Positions 1 through 7,195 of a DNA stretch of 18,075 nt are shown here, one piece after another; position 1 is the first letter of the stretch; each line of letters opens with the position of its first letter. Below the pieces are notes generated by a model. That model searched no databases, was not told the DNA's origin, and saw nothing but the letters and a program-made list of their open reading frames with translations. The stretch comes from CADCTB01 sp036269435. GTDB taxonomy: Bacteria > Actinomycetota > Acidimicrobiia > Acidimicrobiales > AC-14. Location of the stretch: assembly GCA_036269435.1 (NCBI GenBank), contig DATASA010000190.1:1-18075 (forward strand), read 5' to 3'. The position numbers and the translations under genes are program-made.

Positions 1-416
1 TCCTGGAGAACGGCAACGTGTTCGTGGGGTGGGGTTTCCTGCCCTACTTCTCCGAGTTCACCCGCGACGGGCGGCTGCTGTTCGACGGGCGGTTCAGTGG
101 TGGCGGCCAGTCCTACCGCGCCTTCCGCTTCCCCTGGGCCGGGCAGCCGACCGAACCGCCGGCCACCGCGCTCGAGGTCGCCCCCGGCGGCCTGGCCACG
201 GTCTACGCCAGCTGGAACGGGGCCACCGAGGTCGCCCAGTGGCAGGTCCTCGCCGGCCCCACCGCCGACGCGCTGGCCCCAGTCGCGACCGCGCCGCGCT
301 CGGGGTTCGAGACGGCGATCGCGCTCGGCGCCGTGCCCGGCTACTACGCGGCGACGGCGCTCAGCCGGTCGGGCGCCGAGCTGGCGACGACGCAGCCGGC
401 GAAGGTCTCACCCTGA
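1..416 (+). CDS. Arylsulfotransferase (ASST) family protein, 3' part
   Basis: Only the C-terminal ~137 residues are inside the window; the reading frame (codons from base 3) is open through the left edge and ends at TGA 414-416. The visible start-like GTG at 18 is internal. The segment NGNVFVGWGFLPYFSEF followed by DGRLLFDGRF and SYRAFRFPW is the last propeller-type repeat typical of actinobacterial arylsulfotransferase-like proteins. After it comes a ~85-residue Ig/fibronectin-like tail (TVYASWNGATEVAQWQVLAG, then a GFETAI strand), also usual in this family. Such proteins are normally secreted or membrane-attached and are named after sulfate transfer between phenolic compounds, but most actinobacterial members are untested. 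The catalytic histidine region lies outside the window, so activity cannot be judged. The next gene converges on it. Confidence 0.75.
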   Translation, partial: LENGNVFVGWGFLPYFSEFTRDGRLLFDGRFSGGGQSYRAFRFPWAGQPTEPPATALEVAPGGLATVYASWNGATEVAQWQVLAGPTADALAPVATAPRSGFETAIALGAVPGYYAATALSRSGAELATTQPAKVSP

Positions 417-431
417 CGGCCGCGTCGGCCG
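417..431. terminator. Weak hairpin between convergent genes
   Basis: CGGCC and GGCCG (417-421 and 427-431) flank a 5-nt loop directly after the arylsulfotransferase stop, in the 24-bp gap before the stop of the convergent DUF1990 gene. There is no T-run on either strand, and short GC-only stems are common by chance in this DNA, so this is only a candidate bidirectional terminator. Confidence 0.2.
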
Positions 432-440
432 GCGGTGTCC

Positions 441-1841
441 TCAGCGGCCGAGTGACGCGGTCGCTCTGACCTTCACGGTGTCGGCGACGCGGGGCACGTC
501 GGCCGCGCTGTCGCCCTCACGGAGCGCGGCCTTGGTGAGGCGGGCCATGCGGTCGCAGGCGTGGCGGGCGAACTTGACCTGCTGGCGCCGGCCGAACACC
601 CGAAGGCCCAGGCGGACGATCGGGTTGGCGACCTTGGCCCGCCGGGAGAACCGGCACGTGTGGAACTCGACGTCGCCCGTGTCGATCCACTTCCAGACCT
701 CGTAGTCCATCTGTCCCATCTCCAGGTGACCCTGCAGCGTGCGGTAGTTCCAGCCCCAGACCCGGACCTCGCGGCCGTCGACGTGGCGGGTCTCGTCCAC
801 CACCCCACCCACCCGGACGCCGAACCGGAAGCGCAGGCCGTAGAAGCGGGCCTCGAGGAGCATGTCGCGCTGGTCGAGGGGCCGGTCGGGGTGGTACACG
901 GCCCGCACGATCGACGGGTCGGCGAACTCGTAGTCGCGCATCAGCCTGCGGGCGACCTCCCAGCTACCGCCGGTGACCGGCGGGCCGGCGGGCTCCGGCG
1001 GCAGCGGCTGGCAGTAGTCGTCGGAAAGCCATCCCTCGTCGGAACCGAACCGGCCGTCGCCCAGGTCGAAGTTCAGCGGCTTGTCGTGGAGCTGGTCCAT
1101 GATCGTCCGGGCCCGGGGATCGCCGAGGTGCGAGCCGCGGGGCTCGTCGACGATGTGGGTCTCGACGTCGATCCCGCCCTGCACCCGGCCGCCGGTGAGC
1201 TCCCCCGCCCGCTCCAGGAAGGAGATCCACATGTGGAGCTGCACCTCCTTGGCCATGTGGAGTCGCTGGTACATGATCCGGGAGAGCTGGTCGCCGCTGC
1301 GGGCCCAGGACTCGATGGTGAGGACGATGTCCCCGGCGTCATCCGTGGCCCGGAACTCGATCTGCCCCGCCTCCAGGTGGCTGTCGAGGGTGGCGAGGCG
1401 AAAGGAGGTGGGCGTCACCTCGACCACTCGCACCGGCCCGTCCCAGGGCCCGGGCATGCGCACCACGTATTCGTCGCCAGCCACCATGGCACCGTCGTCG
1501 CCATCGACCTTCGTGAAGCGGGCGAACTCGGTCGGCACGGCGCGATTCGGGTCGGCGAAGATCTGCTCGAACAGGGCCGTCGCGCTGAGCCGGGGGTCGA
1601 CGATACGAGCCTGGTACCGGCGGTGGTACAGCGGCCCCACGCCGGCGTCGGCGGGCTGGAGCCCGTCCGGGGATGCGTCGGCTGGCAGCGGCGGCGGGGC
1701 GTCGTCGCCCATCGACCCGTCCAGTTCGCGGCGGTGCAGCGGGGTGATGCGCCACATGTAGTGCCAGGCGGTCAGGCCGATTCCCGCCGGCCAGGCGGCG
1801 GCGGTGACGAGGCGGCGGGAGCGGCTGGGTCGGCGGGGCAC
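441..1841 (-). CDS. Tandem DUF1990-like domain protein
   Basis: A 466-residue protein of unknown function. The C-terminal third matches the DUF1990 pattern: WGWNYRTLQGHLEMGQ at about 362-377, then a CRFSRRAKVANPIVRLGLR stretch and a basic helix. An earlier segment repeats the design: TLDSHLEAGQIEF at 151-163 parallels TLQGHLEMGQMDY at 368-380, followed by IESWARSGDQL and a helical stretch. The protein therefore seems to hold two diverged copies joined by a linker (about 220-300). DUF1990 has no established reaction. Residues 10-27 form a weak hydrophobic segment after a very basic N-terminus, possibly a membrane anchor. The start is GTG at 1839-1841, supported by GAGGAGG just upstream (spacing only about 3 nt). 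It is divergent from the small membrane protein at 1869. Confidence 0.8.
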   Translation of the reverse strand: MPRRPSRSRRLVTAAAWPAGIGLTAWHYMWRITPLHRRELDGSMGDDAPPPLPADASPDGLQPADAGVGPLYHRRYQARIVDPRLSATALFEQIFADPNRAVPTEFARFTKVDGDDGAMVAGDEYVVRMPGPWDGPVRVVEVTPTSFRLATLDSHLEAGQIEFRATDDAGDIVLTIESWARSGDQLSRIMYQRLHMAKEVQLHMWISFLERAGELTGGRVQGGIDVETHIVDEPRGSHLGDPRARTIMDQLHDKPLNFDLGDGRFGSDEGWLSDDYCQPLPPEPAGPPVTGGSWEVARRLMRDYEFADPSIVRAVYHPDRPLDQRDMLLEARFYGLRFRFGVRVGGVVDETRHVDGREVRVWGWNYRTLQGHLEMGQMDYEVWKWIDTGDVEFHTCRFSRRAKVANPIVRLGLRVFGRRQQVKFARHACDRMARLTKAALREGDSAADVPRVADTVKVRATASLGR

Positions 1842-1856
1842 CTGCCTCCTCGTGTG

Positions 1857-1862
1857 TAGCGT
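1857..1862 (+). promoter_or_regulatory. Putative leaderless -10 box (TAGCGT)
   Basis: TAGCGT fits the actinobacterial TAnnnT -10 consensus and ends exactly 6 nt before the ATG at 1869, which would put +1 on the start codon. No Shine-Dalgarno sequence is visible for that gene and no clear -35 box is seen. Confidence 0.4.
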
Positions 1863-1868
1863 GAGCCG

Positions 1869-2081
1869 ATGCTGACGGCGTCCTTACAGCGGACCGGACT
1901 TCGGGGCTGGCACTGCCACCTCCTTTCCCTGGCGAGCATCGGCTTATGCATCGGCCTGTGGATCCGGGCCAAGACGGTCGACCAGGACGCGCGGGGCAAC
2001 GCCGAGCGCCGGGCCCTGTTCGTCGGCCTGTGGCCGCCGATGTTCTGGCTGATCGGCGACTCGCTCGAAGCGAAGGAGTAG
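1869..2081 (+). CDS. Small conserved membrane protein (70 aa)
   Basis: A 70-residue protein with two hydrophobic segments, about residues 18-33 (LLSLASIGLCIGLWIR) and 49-64 (ALFVGLWPPMFWLIGD), joined by a charged loop containing NAERR. The pattern ERRALFVGLWPPMFWLIGDSL resembles short uncharacterised actinobacterial membrane proteins, recognised from memory rather than by search; no function is known. The ATG at 1869 has no ribosome-binding site but a TAnnnT box 6 nt upstream, so a leaderless transcript is plausible. It diverges from the DUF1990 gene (27-bp gap) and converges on the coiled-coil gene ending at 2095. The long antisense frame over the same bases has no family resemblance. Confidence 0.6.
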   Translation: MLTASLQRTGLRGWHCHLLSLASIGLCIGLWIRAKTVDQDARGNAERRALFVGLWPPMFWLIGDSLEAKE

Positions 2082-2094
2082 CCGGGCCGCCGCC

Positions 2095-2988
2095 TCAGCG
2101 GCTCGCGTCGCGCAGACGGCGCTCCGCCGCATGCAGGTCCTCGTCCGCAGCTTGGGCCGCGGCGTCGGCGTCGTGGGCGGCCCGCCGGGCGTCCTCGGCC
2201 TCGCGCGCGGCGTCGGCGAGTCGCCGCTCCGCCTCGTCGAGCTGGCGACGTCGGGCGGCCACGTCGGCCTCGGCGGCCTCGACCACCCGACGCCGTTCGC
2301 TCGCCCGCGCTGCGGCGGCCCGGGCCGCGGCGGCCAGCTCCTCGGCCCGGCGACCGGCCGCGGCGACGGCCTGCTCGGCCTCCTCGACGTCGCGTCGATC
2401 CCGAGACGCTGGTTCGGGGGTCGCCGACCCGGGCTCGGCGTCGCGTTCCGGCTTCGGCTCGACCACGTCCGGGAGGTCGACTGCGAGGCCGCCGAACCCG
2501 GAGGGGGCGGCCAGCTCGCTCGACAGCCGGCCGGCGAGGACCGTCGCGCCGGCGCCGGCGTCGAGGGAGGCGGCGTCCAGCGTCGCCGTCACGCCGGCCA
2601 GGTGGGCGTCGACCCCACCGCCCCGCTGAGCCAACAGGCGCGCCGCAGCGCCGGTCAGCGCCGCGACCGCGTCGCGGCGGGCCTGGGCCGCGTGGCGCAG
2701 GTCGGCCCCGCCGTGACCACCGAGGGCCCGGGTCTGCGCCGCCCGCAGGTCGTCACCGAGGCGGACCAGCCCCTCCAGGTCGTCCCGATGGTCGCGGGCC
2801 AGCTGGTTGACGGCCCAGGCCGCCGGGCTGGGGCGGCGAAGCTTGGCCACGCGCCCGGCGACGTCGCGCTCCTTGTCGGCCCGCAGGCGACGGACCAGCT
2901 CGGCTCGCCGGGCGACGAAGTCGGCCGGATCCACCCGGTAGAGCTCGTCGGCCACCGCGTCCGGCGCATCCGGCTCCTGGTCTGGCAT
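2095..2988 (-). CDS. Coiled-coil protein with ELYRVDPADFV N-terminal motif
   Basis: A 297-residue protein. The N-terminal ~130 residues contain ELYRVDPADFVARRAELVRR (15-34) and then LRRPSPAAWAVNQLAR (50-65), the hallmark of an uncharacterised family widespread in high-GC actinobacteria. After a Pro/Glu-rich linker (about 175-198) residues 199-295 form a long Ala/Glu/Arg heptad-like helix, almost certainly a coiled coil. No signal peptide or membrane segment is visible, so it is probably cytoplasmic; function unknown. The frame stays open far upstream, but ATG 2986-2988 is preferred: GAGGAG lies about 11 nt upstream, the family motif starts soon after, and a longer version would run antisense through the BI-1 gene. 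Confidence 0.75.
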   Translation of the reverse strand: MPDQEPDAPDAVADELYRVDPADFVARRAELVRRLRADKERDVAGRVAKLRRPSPAAWAVNQLARDHRDDLEGLVRLGDDLRAAQTRALGGHGGADLRHAAQARRDAVAALTGAAARLLAQRGGGVDAHLAGVTATLDAASLDAGAGATVLAGRLSSELAAPSGFGGLAVDLPDVVEPKPERDAEPGSATPEPASRDRRDVEEAEQAVAAAGRRAEELAAAARAAAARASERRRVVEAAEADVAARRRQLDEAERRLADAAREAEDARRAAHDADAAAQAADEDLHAAERRLRDASR

Positions 2989-3013
2989 CTCGCTTCGATC
3001 TCCTCGGGTCAGT

Positions 3014-3027
3014 CCGGGCCGGCCCGG
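3014..3027. promoter_or_regulatory. 14-bp perfect palindrome in divergent promoter region
   Basis: CCGGGCCGGCCCGG lies in the 75-bp gap between the divergent coiled-coil and BI-1 genes. A palindrome here could be an operator shared by both genes, but GC-only palindromes of this size also arise by chance in this composition. Confidence 0.2.
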
Positions 3028-3051
3028 CACCCACTCCGCCCGCCGGGGCTC

Positions 3052-3057
3052 TACCCT
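3052..3057 (+). promoter_or_regulatory. Putative leaderless -10 box (TACCCT)
   Basis: TACCCT ends exactly 6 nt before the ATG of the BI-1 gene (3064). The gene lacks a Shine-Dalgarno sequence, and no -35 box is recognisable at the expected distance. Confidence 0.4.
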
Positions 3058-3063
3058 CGCGCC

Positions 3064-3840
3064 ATGGCCAACCCCGCGCTGAACGAGAAGACCTTCGCTC
3101 CCGAGCGGCTGCGCACCCTCGACCCCCGCAAGGTGTTCGGCGCGGCGCCCGAGCAGGTCCGCCCGGCGACCATGACCCTCGAAGGCGTCATCGCCCGTTC
3201 GGCCATCCTGTTCCCGGTCCTGCTGGCGACGGCCTGGTTGGGCTGGCACTCGGTCGAGGTGACCGACGTCGAGGTCCGGATGCCCGGGTGGGTCCTGCCG
3301 GCCCTGTTCGTCGGGCTGGGCGTCGCCATCCTCACCATCTTCCGCCCGAAGCTGTCGCCGTTCACCGCTCCGGTCTACGCCGCGGTCGAGGGGCTGGTGG
3401 TCGGCGCCATCTCGGCGATCTACGACATCCAGTTCAACGGGATCGTGCTGCAGGCGGTGATGCTGACCGGCGCCGTCTTCGTGATCATGCTCGGCCTCTA
3501 CGGCACCCGCCGCATCCGGGTCACCGACAAGCTCCGATCGACGGTGATGGTGGCGACGATGGCCGTGATGGCCGTCTACGCGGTGTCGCTCATCGCCCGG
3601 TTGTTCGGGACCAACGTGCCCATGATCCACGACAGCGGCCCGGTCGGGATCCTCTTCAGCCTGGCCGTCGTCGGGATCGCCTCGTTCAACCTCCTGCTCG
3701 ACTTCGACATGATCGAGCGCGGCGTGGCCAACGGGGCCCCCAAGTGGATGGAGTGGTACGGGGCCTTCGCCCTGCTCGTCACCCTGGTGTGGCTCTACCT
3801 GGAACTGCTCCGCCTGCTGTCGAAGCTCCGCAGCCGGTAG
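3064..3840 (+). CDS. Bax inhibitor-1/YccA family membrane protein
   Basis: A 258-residue integral membrane protein with seven hydrophobic helices at about 43-61, 75-93, 101-120, 126-146, 160-180, 193-213 and 231-250. The LLLDFDMIERG stretch (210-220), with acidic residues at the end of helix six, and the EGLVVGAISAIY helix (109-120) are characteristic of the Bax inhibitor-1-like family. Members form pH-sensitive calcium leak channels in the structurally studied case (BsYetJ); the role in actinobacteria is unknown. Length is normal for the actinobacterial branch, which carries a longer soluble N-terminus (about 40 residues here). The ATG at 3064 is the first start giving the family N-terminus MANPALNE; upstream in-frame sequence is antisense to the coiled-coil gene. 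Confidence 0.9.
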   Translation: MANPALNEKTFAPERLRTLDPRKVFGAAPEQVRPATMTLEGVIARSAILFPVLLATAWLGWHSVEVTDVEVRMPGWVLPALFVGLGVAILTIFRPKLSPFTAPVYAAVEGLVVGAISAIYDIQFNGIVLQAVMLTGAVFVIMLGLYGTRRIRVTDKLRSTVMVATMAVMAVYAVSLIARLFGTNVPMIHDSGPVGILFSLAVVGIASFNLLLDFDMIERGVANGAPKWMEWYGAFALLVTLVWLYLELLRLLSKLRSR

Positions 3841-3864
3841 CCGCTAGCCCCGGCTCGTCCTGGG

Positions 3865-3870
3865 TAAGAG
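3865..3870 (+). promoter_or_regulatory. TAAGAG element before GTG 3877 (-10 or ribosome-binding site)
   Basis: TAAGAG ends exactly 6 nt before the GTG at 3877, the same spacing as the other leaderless-type boxes, but its last base is G, not T. The overlapping AAGAGG could instead be a Shine-Dalgarno sequence, 5 nt before GTG. The sequence alone does not decide. Confidence 0.3.
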
Positions 3871-3876
3871 GCGGGC

Positions 3877-4269
3877 GTGAGATTTCCGTTCGCGTTCGAG
3901 CCGGCGTACCGCGTGGTCGCGCTGGCCTTCGCCATCACGCCCGCCACCGCGTGGGTTGACGTCGCCGAGGGGCAGCTGTCGGCCCGGTTCGGGTTGTGGC
4001 GGATCTCGACGCCGACGTCCAACGTCACGGGCACGCAGGCCACCGGCCCCTACAGCGTCTTCCGGACGATCGGGGCGGCCCACCTGTCGCTGGCCGACCG
4101 GGGCCTGACGTTCGCCACCAACCGTCGGCGGGGCCTGTGCATCACCTTCGCCGACCCCGTGCCCGGGATCATCCCGTCGGGGGCCCTCCGCCACCCCGGC
4201 CTGACCGTCACCGTCGCCGACGTCGACGGCCTGGCCTCGGCGCTGTCCGCACCGGCCGCCGCCGGCTGA
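3877..4269 (+). CDS. Conserved hypothetical protein (130 aa)
   Basis: A 130-residue soluble protein without signal peptide, of unknown function. Segments such as RFGLWRISTPTSNV, GPYSVFRTIGAAHLSLADRG, LTFATNRRRGLCITF and RHPGLTVTVADVDGLA form a predicted mostly beta protein, strongly reminiscent of a small conserved hypothetical family of actinobacteria and perhaps of a pleckstrin-like fold; this is recognition from memory. The GTG start at 3877 gives the usual N-terminus (RFPFAFEPAYR). It follows the BI-1 gene by 36 bp in the same direction and could be co-transcribed or use its own start signal. A C-terminal Ala-rich tail ends at TGA 4267-4269. Confidence 0.75.
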   Translation: MRFPFAFEPAYRVVALAFAITPATAWVDVAEGQLSARFGLWRISTPTSNVTGTQATGPYSVFRTIGAAHLSLADRGLTFATNRRRGLCITFADPVPGIIPSGALRHPGLTVTVADVDGLASALSAPAAAG

Positions 4270-4296
4270 GACGACCGGCCGGTTCCTCCTCCTGCG

Positions 4297-4320
4297 GCCG
4301 GGCGCCGTCCGCCACCCGGC
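4297..4320 (+). terminator. Weak hairpin after hypothetical gene
   Basis: GCCGGG (4297-4302) pairs with CCCGGC (4315-4320) around a 12-nt loop, 27 bp after the hypothetical gene's stop. There is no T-run. Apart from this and the lipoprotein's ribosome-binding site, I see nothing in the 134-bp gap 4270-4403. Confidence 0.2.
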
Positions 4321-4403
4321 GCCGCATCCGAGCGGCCATGCTGGGACGAAGACCGTGGGGCCGGGCCCGACCGCCCGACTCGCAAGAGAGGAACGAACTG
4401 ACG

Positions 4404-5378
4404 ATGCGCAGCACGCACGCCCGGGGAGCGCTCGCCGTGGCCGCGATGCTGGCACTGGTCGGCTGCAGCGGCGGCGGCGGCGCCGAGGTGAACCACTCGC
4501 TGGGCGACGCCGCCATCCAGGCCGCCGACGTGGCCGCCAGTGGCGGCAGCATGTTCCAGGAGCCGCTGGACGCGACGCCGTCGCCCGACGGCGGCGTCAT
4601 CTACTTCACCGCCGCCGCCGGCAACGGCCCCGGCATCTTCAGCGTGCCGGCCGGCGGCGGCAACGTCTCGACCGTCGCCGACGGCGCCCCCTTCGTGCGG
4701 CCGGTCGGAGTCGCGGTCGGCACCGACGGCACCCACGTGTACGCCGCCGACCAGCGGGTGGGCTCGATCGACGCCCCGGGCGCCATCCTCACGTCCGCGG
4801 TCACCACCACCGTCTCCCAGGTGGCCACCGTGTTGCCCGGCACCCAGGGGCGTTCCCCCCGGGGGCTCGACGTCGTCCGCCGCGACGGCGCCGACGTCGT
4901 GTACTTCACCGGGACCGACCCGGCCACCGGATCGTCCGGGGTGTTCCAGGTGCCGGCGGCGGGTGGCACCGTCACCACCGTCGCCGAGGGCCCACCGTTC
5001 GTGTCGGCGGACTCCGTCGTCGTCACCGCCCAGGGTGTGGCGTACGTGACCGATCGGGGCGCGGTGCCCGGCCAGGGCCAGGTGATCCGAGTCAGCGGGA
5101 GCACGGTCGAGCCGATCCTGAGCAGCCTGAGGGTGGGGTCGCCGGCCGGCATCACCCTCATCCACAACGACGCCACCCTCCTCGTCAGCACCCTCGACCC
5201 CAAGACGACGGCCGACCAGCTGACGTTCCTCGATCTCGCGTCCGGCAAGACGGCCTCGGCCACCAAGGGGATCGGCAACAACATCAACACGTCGGGTGGC
5301 CTGCACCGTGCGTCGAACGCAGAGGTGCTGGCGTGGGCGGACACGGCCGGGCAGGTGTACCGGGTCAGAACGCGCTGA
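4404..5378 (+). CDS. Secreted lipoprotein with beta-propeller (NHL/SMP-30-like) repeats
   Basis: A 324-residue protein. Residues 1-20 form a lipoprotein signal peptide ending in lipobox LVGC, so Cys21 should be lipidated, followed by a Ser/Gly-rich tether. The mature part is all-beta with internal repeats: GIFSVPAGGGNVSTVADG (77-94) then HVYAADQ, and GVFQVPAAGGTVTTVAEG (179-196) then VAYVTDR. These are blades of a six- or seven-bladed propeller. No catalytic residues can be assigned; it may be a binding or scaffold protein on the cell surface. The ATG at 4404 is chosen because it gives a complete signal peptide; GAGAGG lies about 12 nt upstream, rather far. It converges on the glycan locus, separated by a hairpin. 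Confidence 0.8.
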   Translation: MRSTHARGALAVAAMLALVGCSGGGGAEVNHSLGDAAIQAADVAASGGSMFQEPLDATPSPDGGVIYFTAAAGNGPGIFSVPAGGGNVSTVADGAPFVRPVGVAVGTDGTHVYAADQRVGSIDAPGAILTSAVTTTVSQVATVLPGTQGRSPRGLDVVRRDGADVVYFTGTDPATGSSGVFQVPAAGGTVTTVAEGPPFVSADSVVVTAQGVAYVTDRGAVPGQGQVIRVSGSTVEPILSSLRVGSPAGITLIHNDATLLVSTLDPKTTADQLTFLDLASGKTASATKGIGNNINTSGGLHRASNAEVLAWADTAGQVYRVRTR

Positions 5379-5393
5379 CCGCCCTCCGGGCGG
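5379..5393. terminator. Hairpin between convergent lipoprotein and glycosyltransferase genes
   Basis: CCGCCC and GGGCGG (5379-5384 and 5388-5393) form a perfect 6-bp stem with a TCC loop immediately after the lipoprotein stop, in the 55-bp gap between two convergent genes. It has no T-run, as is common for terminators in high-GC actinobacteria, and could act in both directions. Confidence 0.45.
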
Positions 5394-5433
5394 CGCAGCT
5401 GCCCGCGGTGCGACCGGTTCCCGAGCTACCCGC

Positions 5434-6825
5434 TCAGCGGCGGGCCATCCACCCGGCGAGCTCGTCGGCCGCCACCCGGCCCCGAGCGGCCAGCCGCCGG
5501 CGGGCGACCAGCGCCTCGGGGAGCAGCCCGAGGTAGGCGCCATAGGCCCGCAGGCGCCGCCGGACCGTCTCGACCGACGGCGGGCGACCGTGGACCAGCG
5601 GAGCCACCACGTCGCGCCGGGCGTAGGAGCCGGTGATGAGCAGGTGGCGGCCCGCCTCGCGCACCGCCAACGAGGAGGGGGCGTTGCGGGTCAGGGTGAG
5701 GAGCCGGTTCCGCTCGTCGTAGTGCTGGAACAGCCGCGACCCCTCGACGGAGGACGCGGAGTGGACGTGGCGGACGACGGAGTCGGGCACGTAGAGGTAG
5801 CGCCATCCCTCGGCCCGGCCCCGCCACGACAGGTCGAAGTCCTCGTAGTACAGGAAGAAGCGGTCCTCGAACAGCCCGACCGCGTCGAGGTAGCGGCGGG
5901 AGAGCAGGACGGCGGCGCCGCACCAGGCGAAGACCTCCTCGACCTCGTCGAACTGGCCGTCGTCGCGCTCCAGGTAGCCGCGGTCGGCGCCGTGGCCGTC
6001 GGGGAGCAGGACCGAGCCGACGTTGTTGAGGACGTCGAACGGCTCCCCCCCGAGCACCACCGGGTACCAGCGGGGCTCGGGACCGACCAGATGCTCGGCG
6101 CCCTCGTCGCCGGAGCCCACGACGACCGTCCGCTCCTGGTCGGCGGCCAGCCGCAGCGCACACGCCGGGAGGCCACCGTCGCCGTCGCCGTCGCCCTCCC
6201 CGTCGCCCTCGCCCTCGCCGTCGACGGGGACCCGAAGGTGGGCCCGCCCGTTCGTCCATTCGAAGGCAGCCTCGCCGTCGCCGGCGCCGTGCTCGAGGCC
6301 CCAGAACCCGGAGACCAGTTGCACACGGCTCCACACGTCGCGGCCGCCGACCGTCGCCCCCGAGACGCGCACGCCGAGCGGCCGCCGGTCGCCGATGCCT
6401 CGCGCCGACGCGTCCGAGGCCAGCGAGATGTCCACGAAGCGGTCGGCGAAGAGGATCTTGGGATTGGCCGCGCCGACCGTCGGGTCGGCTTCCAGGGCGT
6501 CGACCAGGGGACGCAACCAGCCGGGGCCGACCTGGGCGTCGTTGTTGACGAGGGCGACGTAGTCCACGCCGTCGAGTTCGGCCAGGGCCAGGTTGCACCC
6601 GCCGGCGAAACCCAGGTTGCCGCCGGCGTCGATCACCCGCACGCCGGGCAGCTCGGCTGCCACCCGGGCGGCGACACCGTCGGTCGAGCTGTTGTCCACC
6701 ATGACGACGTCGAGCCGGTCCTCCGGCCAGTCCGACGCGTGCAGGCTCTGGAGGCAGGCGATGGTGAGGTCGCCCCCGTTGTGGTTGACGACGACGGCGC
6801 GGACCCGTGGCTCAGGATTCGACAG
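5434..6825 (-). CDS. GT2 glycosyltransferase with inserted domain; probable CTG start
   Basis: A family 2 glycosyltransferase (463 residues from the CTG). GT-A motifs are VVVNHNGG (11-18), VDNSSTDG (43-50), GNLGFAGGCN (about 69-78), LVNND (92-96, the DxD-like site) and FLYYEDFDLSWRG (about 324-336). It resembles rhamnosyltransferase-type GT2 enzymes that extend surface glycans in the cytoplasm. Residues about 125-286 interrupt the catalytic fold with a beta-rich insert (FWGLEHG, GGEPFDVLNNVGSVLLPDG) containing a Gly-Asp/Glu repeat at 202-217. The only ATG/GTG/TTG start is ATG 6702, which would delete the first strand of the nucleotide-binding fold. CTG 6823-6825 has GGAGG 6 nt upstream and overlaps the DUF2304 stop by 14 bp, implying coupled translation. 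Last gene of its operon. Confidence 0.8.
   Translation of the reverse strand: MSNPEPRVRAVVVNHNGGDLTIACLQSLHASDWPEDRLDVVMVDNSSTDGVAARVAAELPGVRVIDAGGNLGFAGGCNLALAELDGVDYVALVNNDAQVGPGWLRPLVDALEADPTVGAANPKILFADRFVDISLASDASARGIGDRRPLGVRVSGATVGGRDVWSRVQLVSGFWGLEHGAGDGEAAFEWTNGRAHLRVPVDGEGEGDGEGDGDGDGGLPACALRLAADQERTVVVGSGDEGAEHLVGPEPRWYPVVLGGEPFDVLNNVGSVLLPDGHGADRGYLERDDGQFDEVEEVFAWCGAAVLLSRRYLDAVGLFEDRFFLYYEDFDLSWRGRAEGWRYLYVPDSVVRHVHSASSVEGSRLFQHYDERNRLLTLTRNAPSSLAVREAGRHLLITGSYARRDVVAPLVHGRPPSVETVRRRLRAYGAYLGLLPEALVARRRLAARGRVAADELAGWMARR
6176..6223 (-). repeat. 6-bp repeat (8 units) coding Gly-Asp/Gly-Glu
   Basis: Eight consecutive hexamers on the plus strand (CCGTCG or CCCTCG, one CCCTCC) encode eight Asp-Gly or Glu-Gly dipeptides in the GT2 gene. 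In-frame length variation by slippage would leave the enzyme's frame intact. Confidence 0.85.
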
Positions 6826-7195
6826 GCTGGTCCTCCGGCGCCGTGGTGCGAGGCCGGTCGCGAGGGGGGTCGGCGCGCAGCACCGCCATCTCCTCCGCCA
6901 ACAGCCGGGTGCGTGCGTCGAGCCGGGCCAGCTCCCAGGAGAAGTGGATCACGATGAGGAACAGCAGGGTGATGGCGCCCAGGAAGAACGTGCCGGGCGC
7001 GTAGGCGATGCCCAGCCACGACGAGACCCGGTCCAGCAGGCCGGGGAACGTCGCCAGCAGGGCGATGATCGCTCCGATCACCAGCCACAGCAGGGCGTAG
7101 CGCGAGGGCAGTTGGTTGCGCCGGACCATGCGGATGATGAACAGCAGGCTGAATAGCGTCAGCGCCAGAATGAGGACGTGGCCGCCCGTGCTCAT
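6812..7195 (-). CDS. DUF2304 membrane protein
   Basis: A 127-residue protein with three membrane helices at about 6-23, 34-52 and 66-86 and a charged C-terminal helix. The motif RRNQLPSRYALLWLVIG is the DUF2304 signature. DUF2304 proteins are repeatedly encoded next to DPM1-like GT2 enzymes and are thought to be small membrane partners for them, possibly in polyprenyl-phosphate-sugar synthesis or transfer; this is not proven. Here the ATG overlaps the stop of the DPM1-like gene (ATGA at 7192-7195), and its own stop overlaps the CTG-start GT2, so the three genes form one translationally coupled block. Confidence 0.88.
   Translation of the reverse strand: MSTGGHVLILALTLFSLLFIIRMVRRNQLPSRYALLWLVIGAIIALLATFPGLLDRVSSWLGIAYAPGTFFLGAITLLFLIVIHFSWELARLDARTRLLAEEMAVLRADPPRDRPRTTAPEDQPVES

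Noticed and set aside
561..1859. 432-codon plus-strand open frame opposite the DUF1990 gene
   Set aside because: Its composition is an antisense echo (Val/Ala/Gly/His/Pro-rich, no recognisable motif), and the minus-strand frame carries family motifs and a ribosome-binding site.
2131..3063. N-terminal extension of the BI-1 protein
   Set aside because: The extension is antisense to the coiled-coil gene and has no family resemblance; BI-1 relatives start near MANPALNEKTF.
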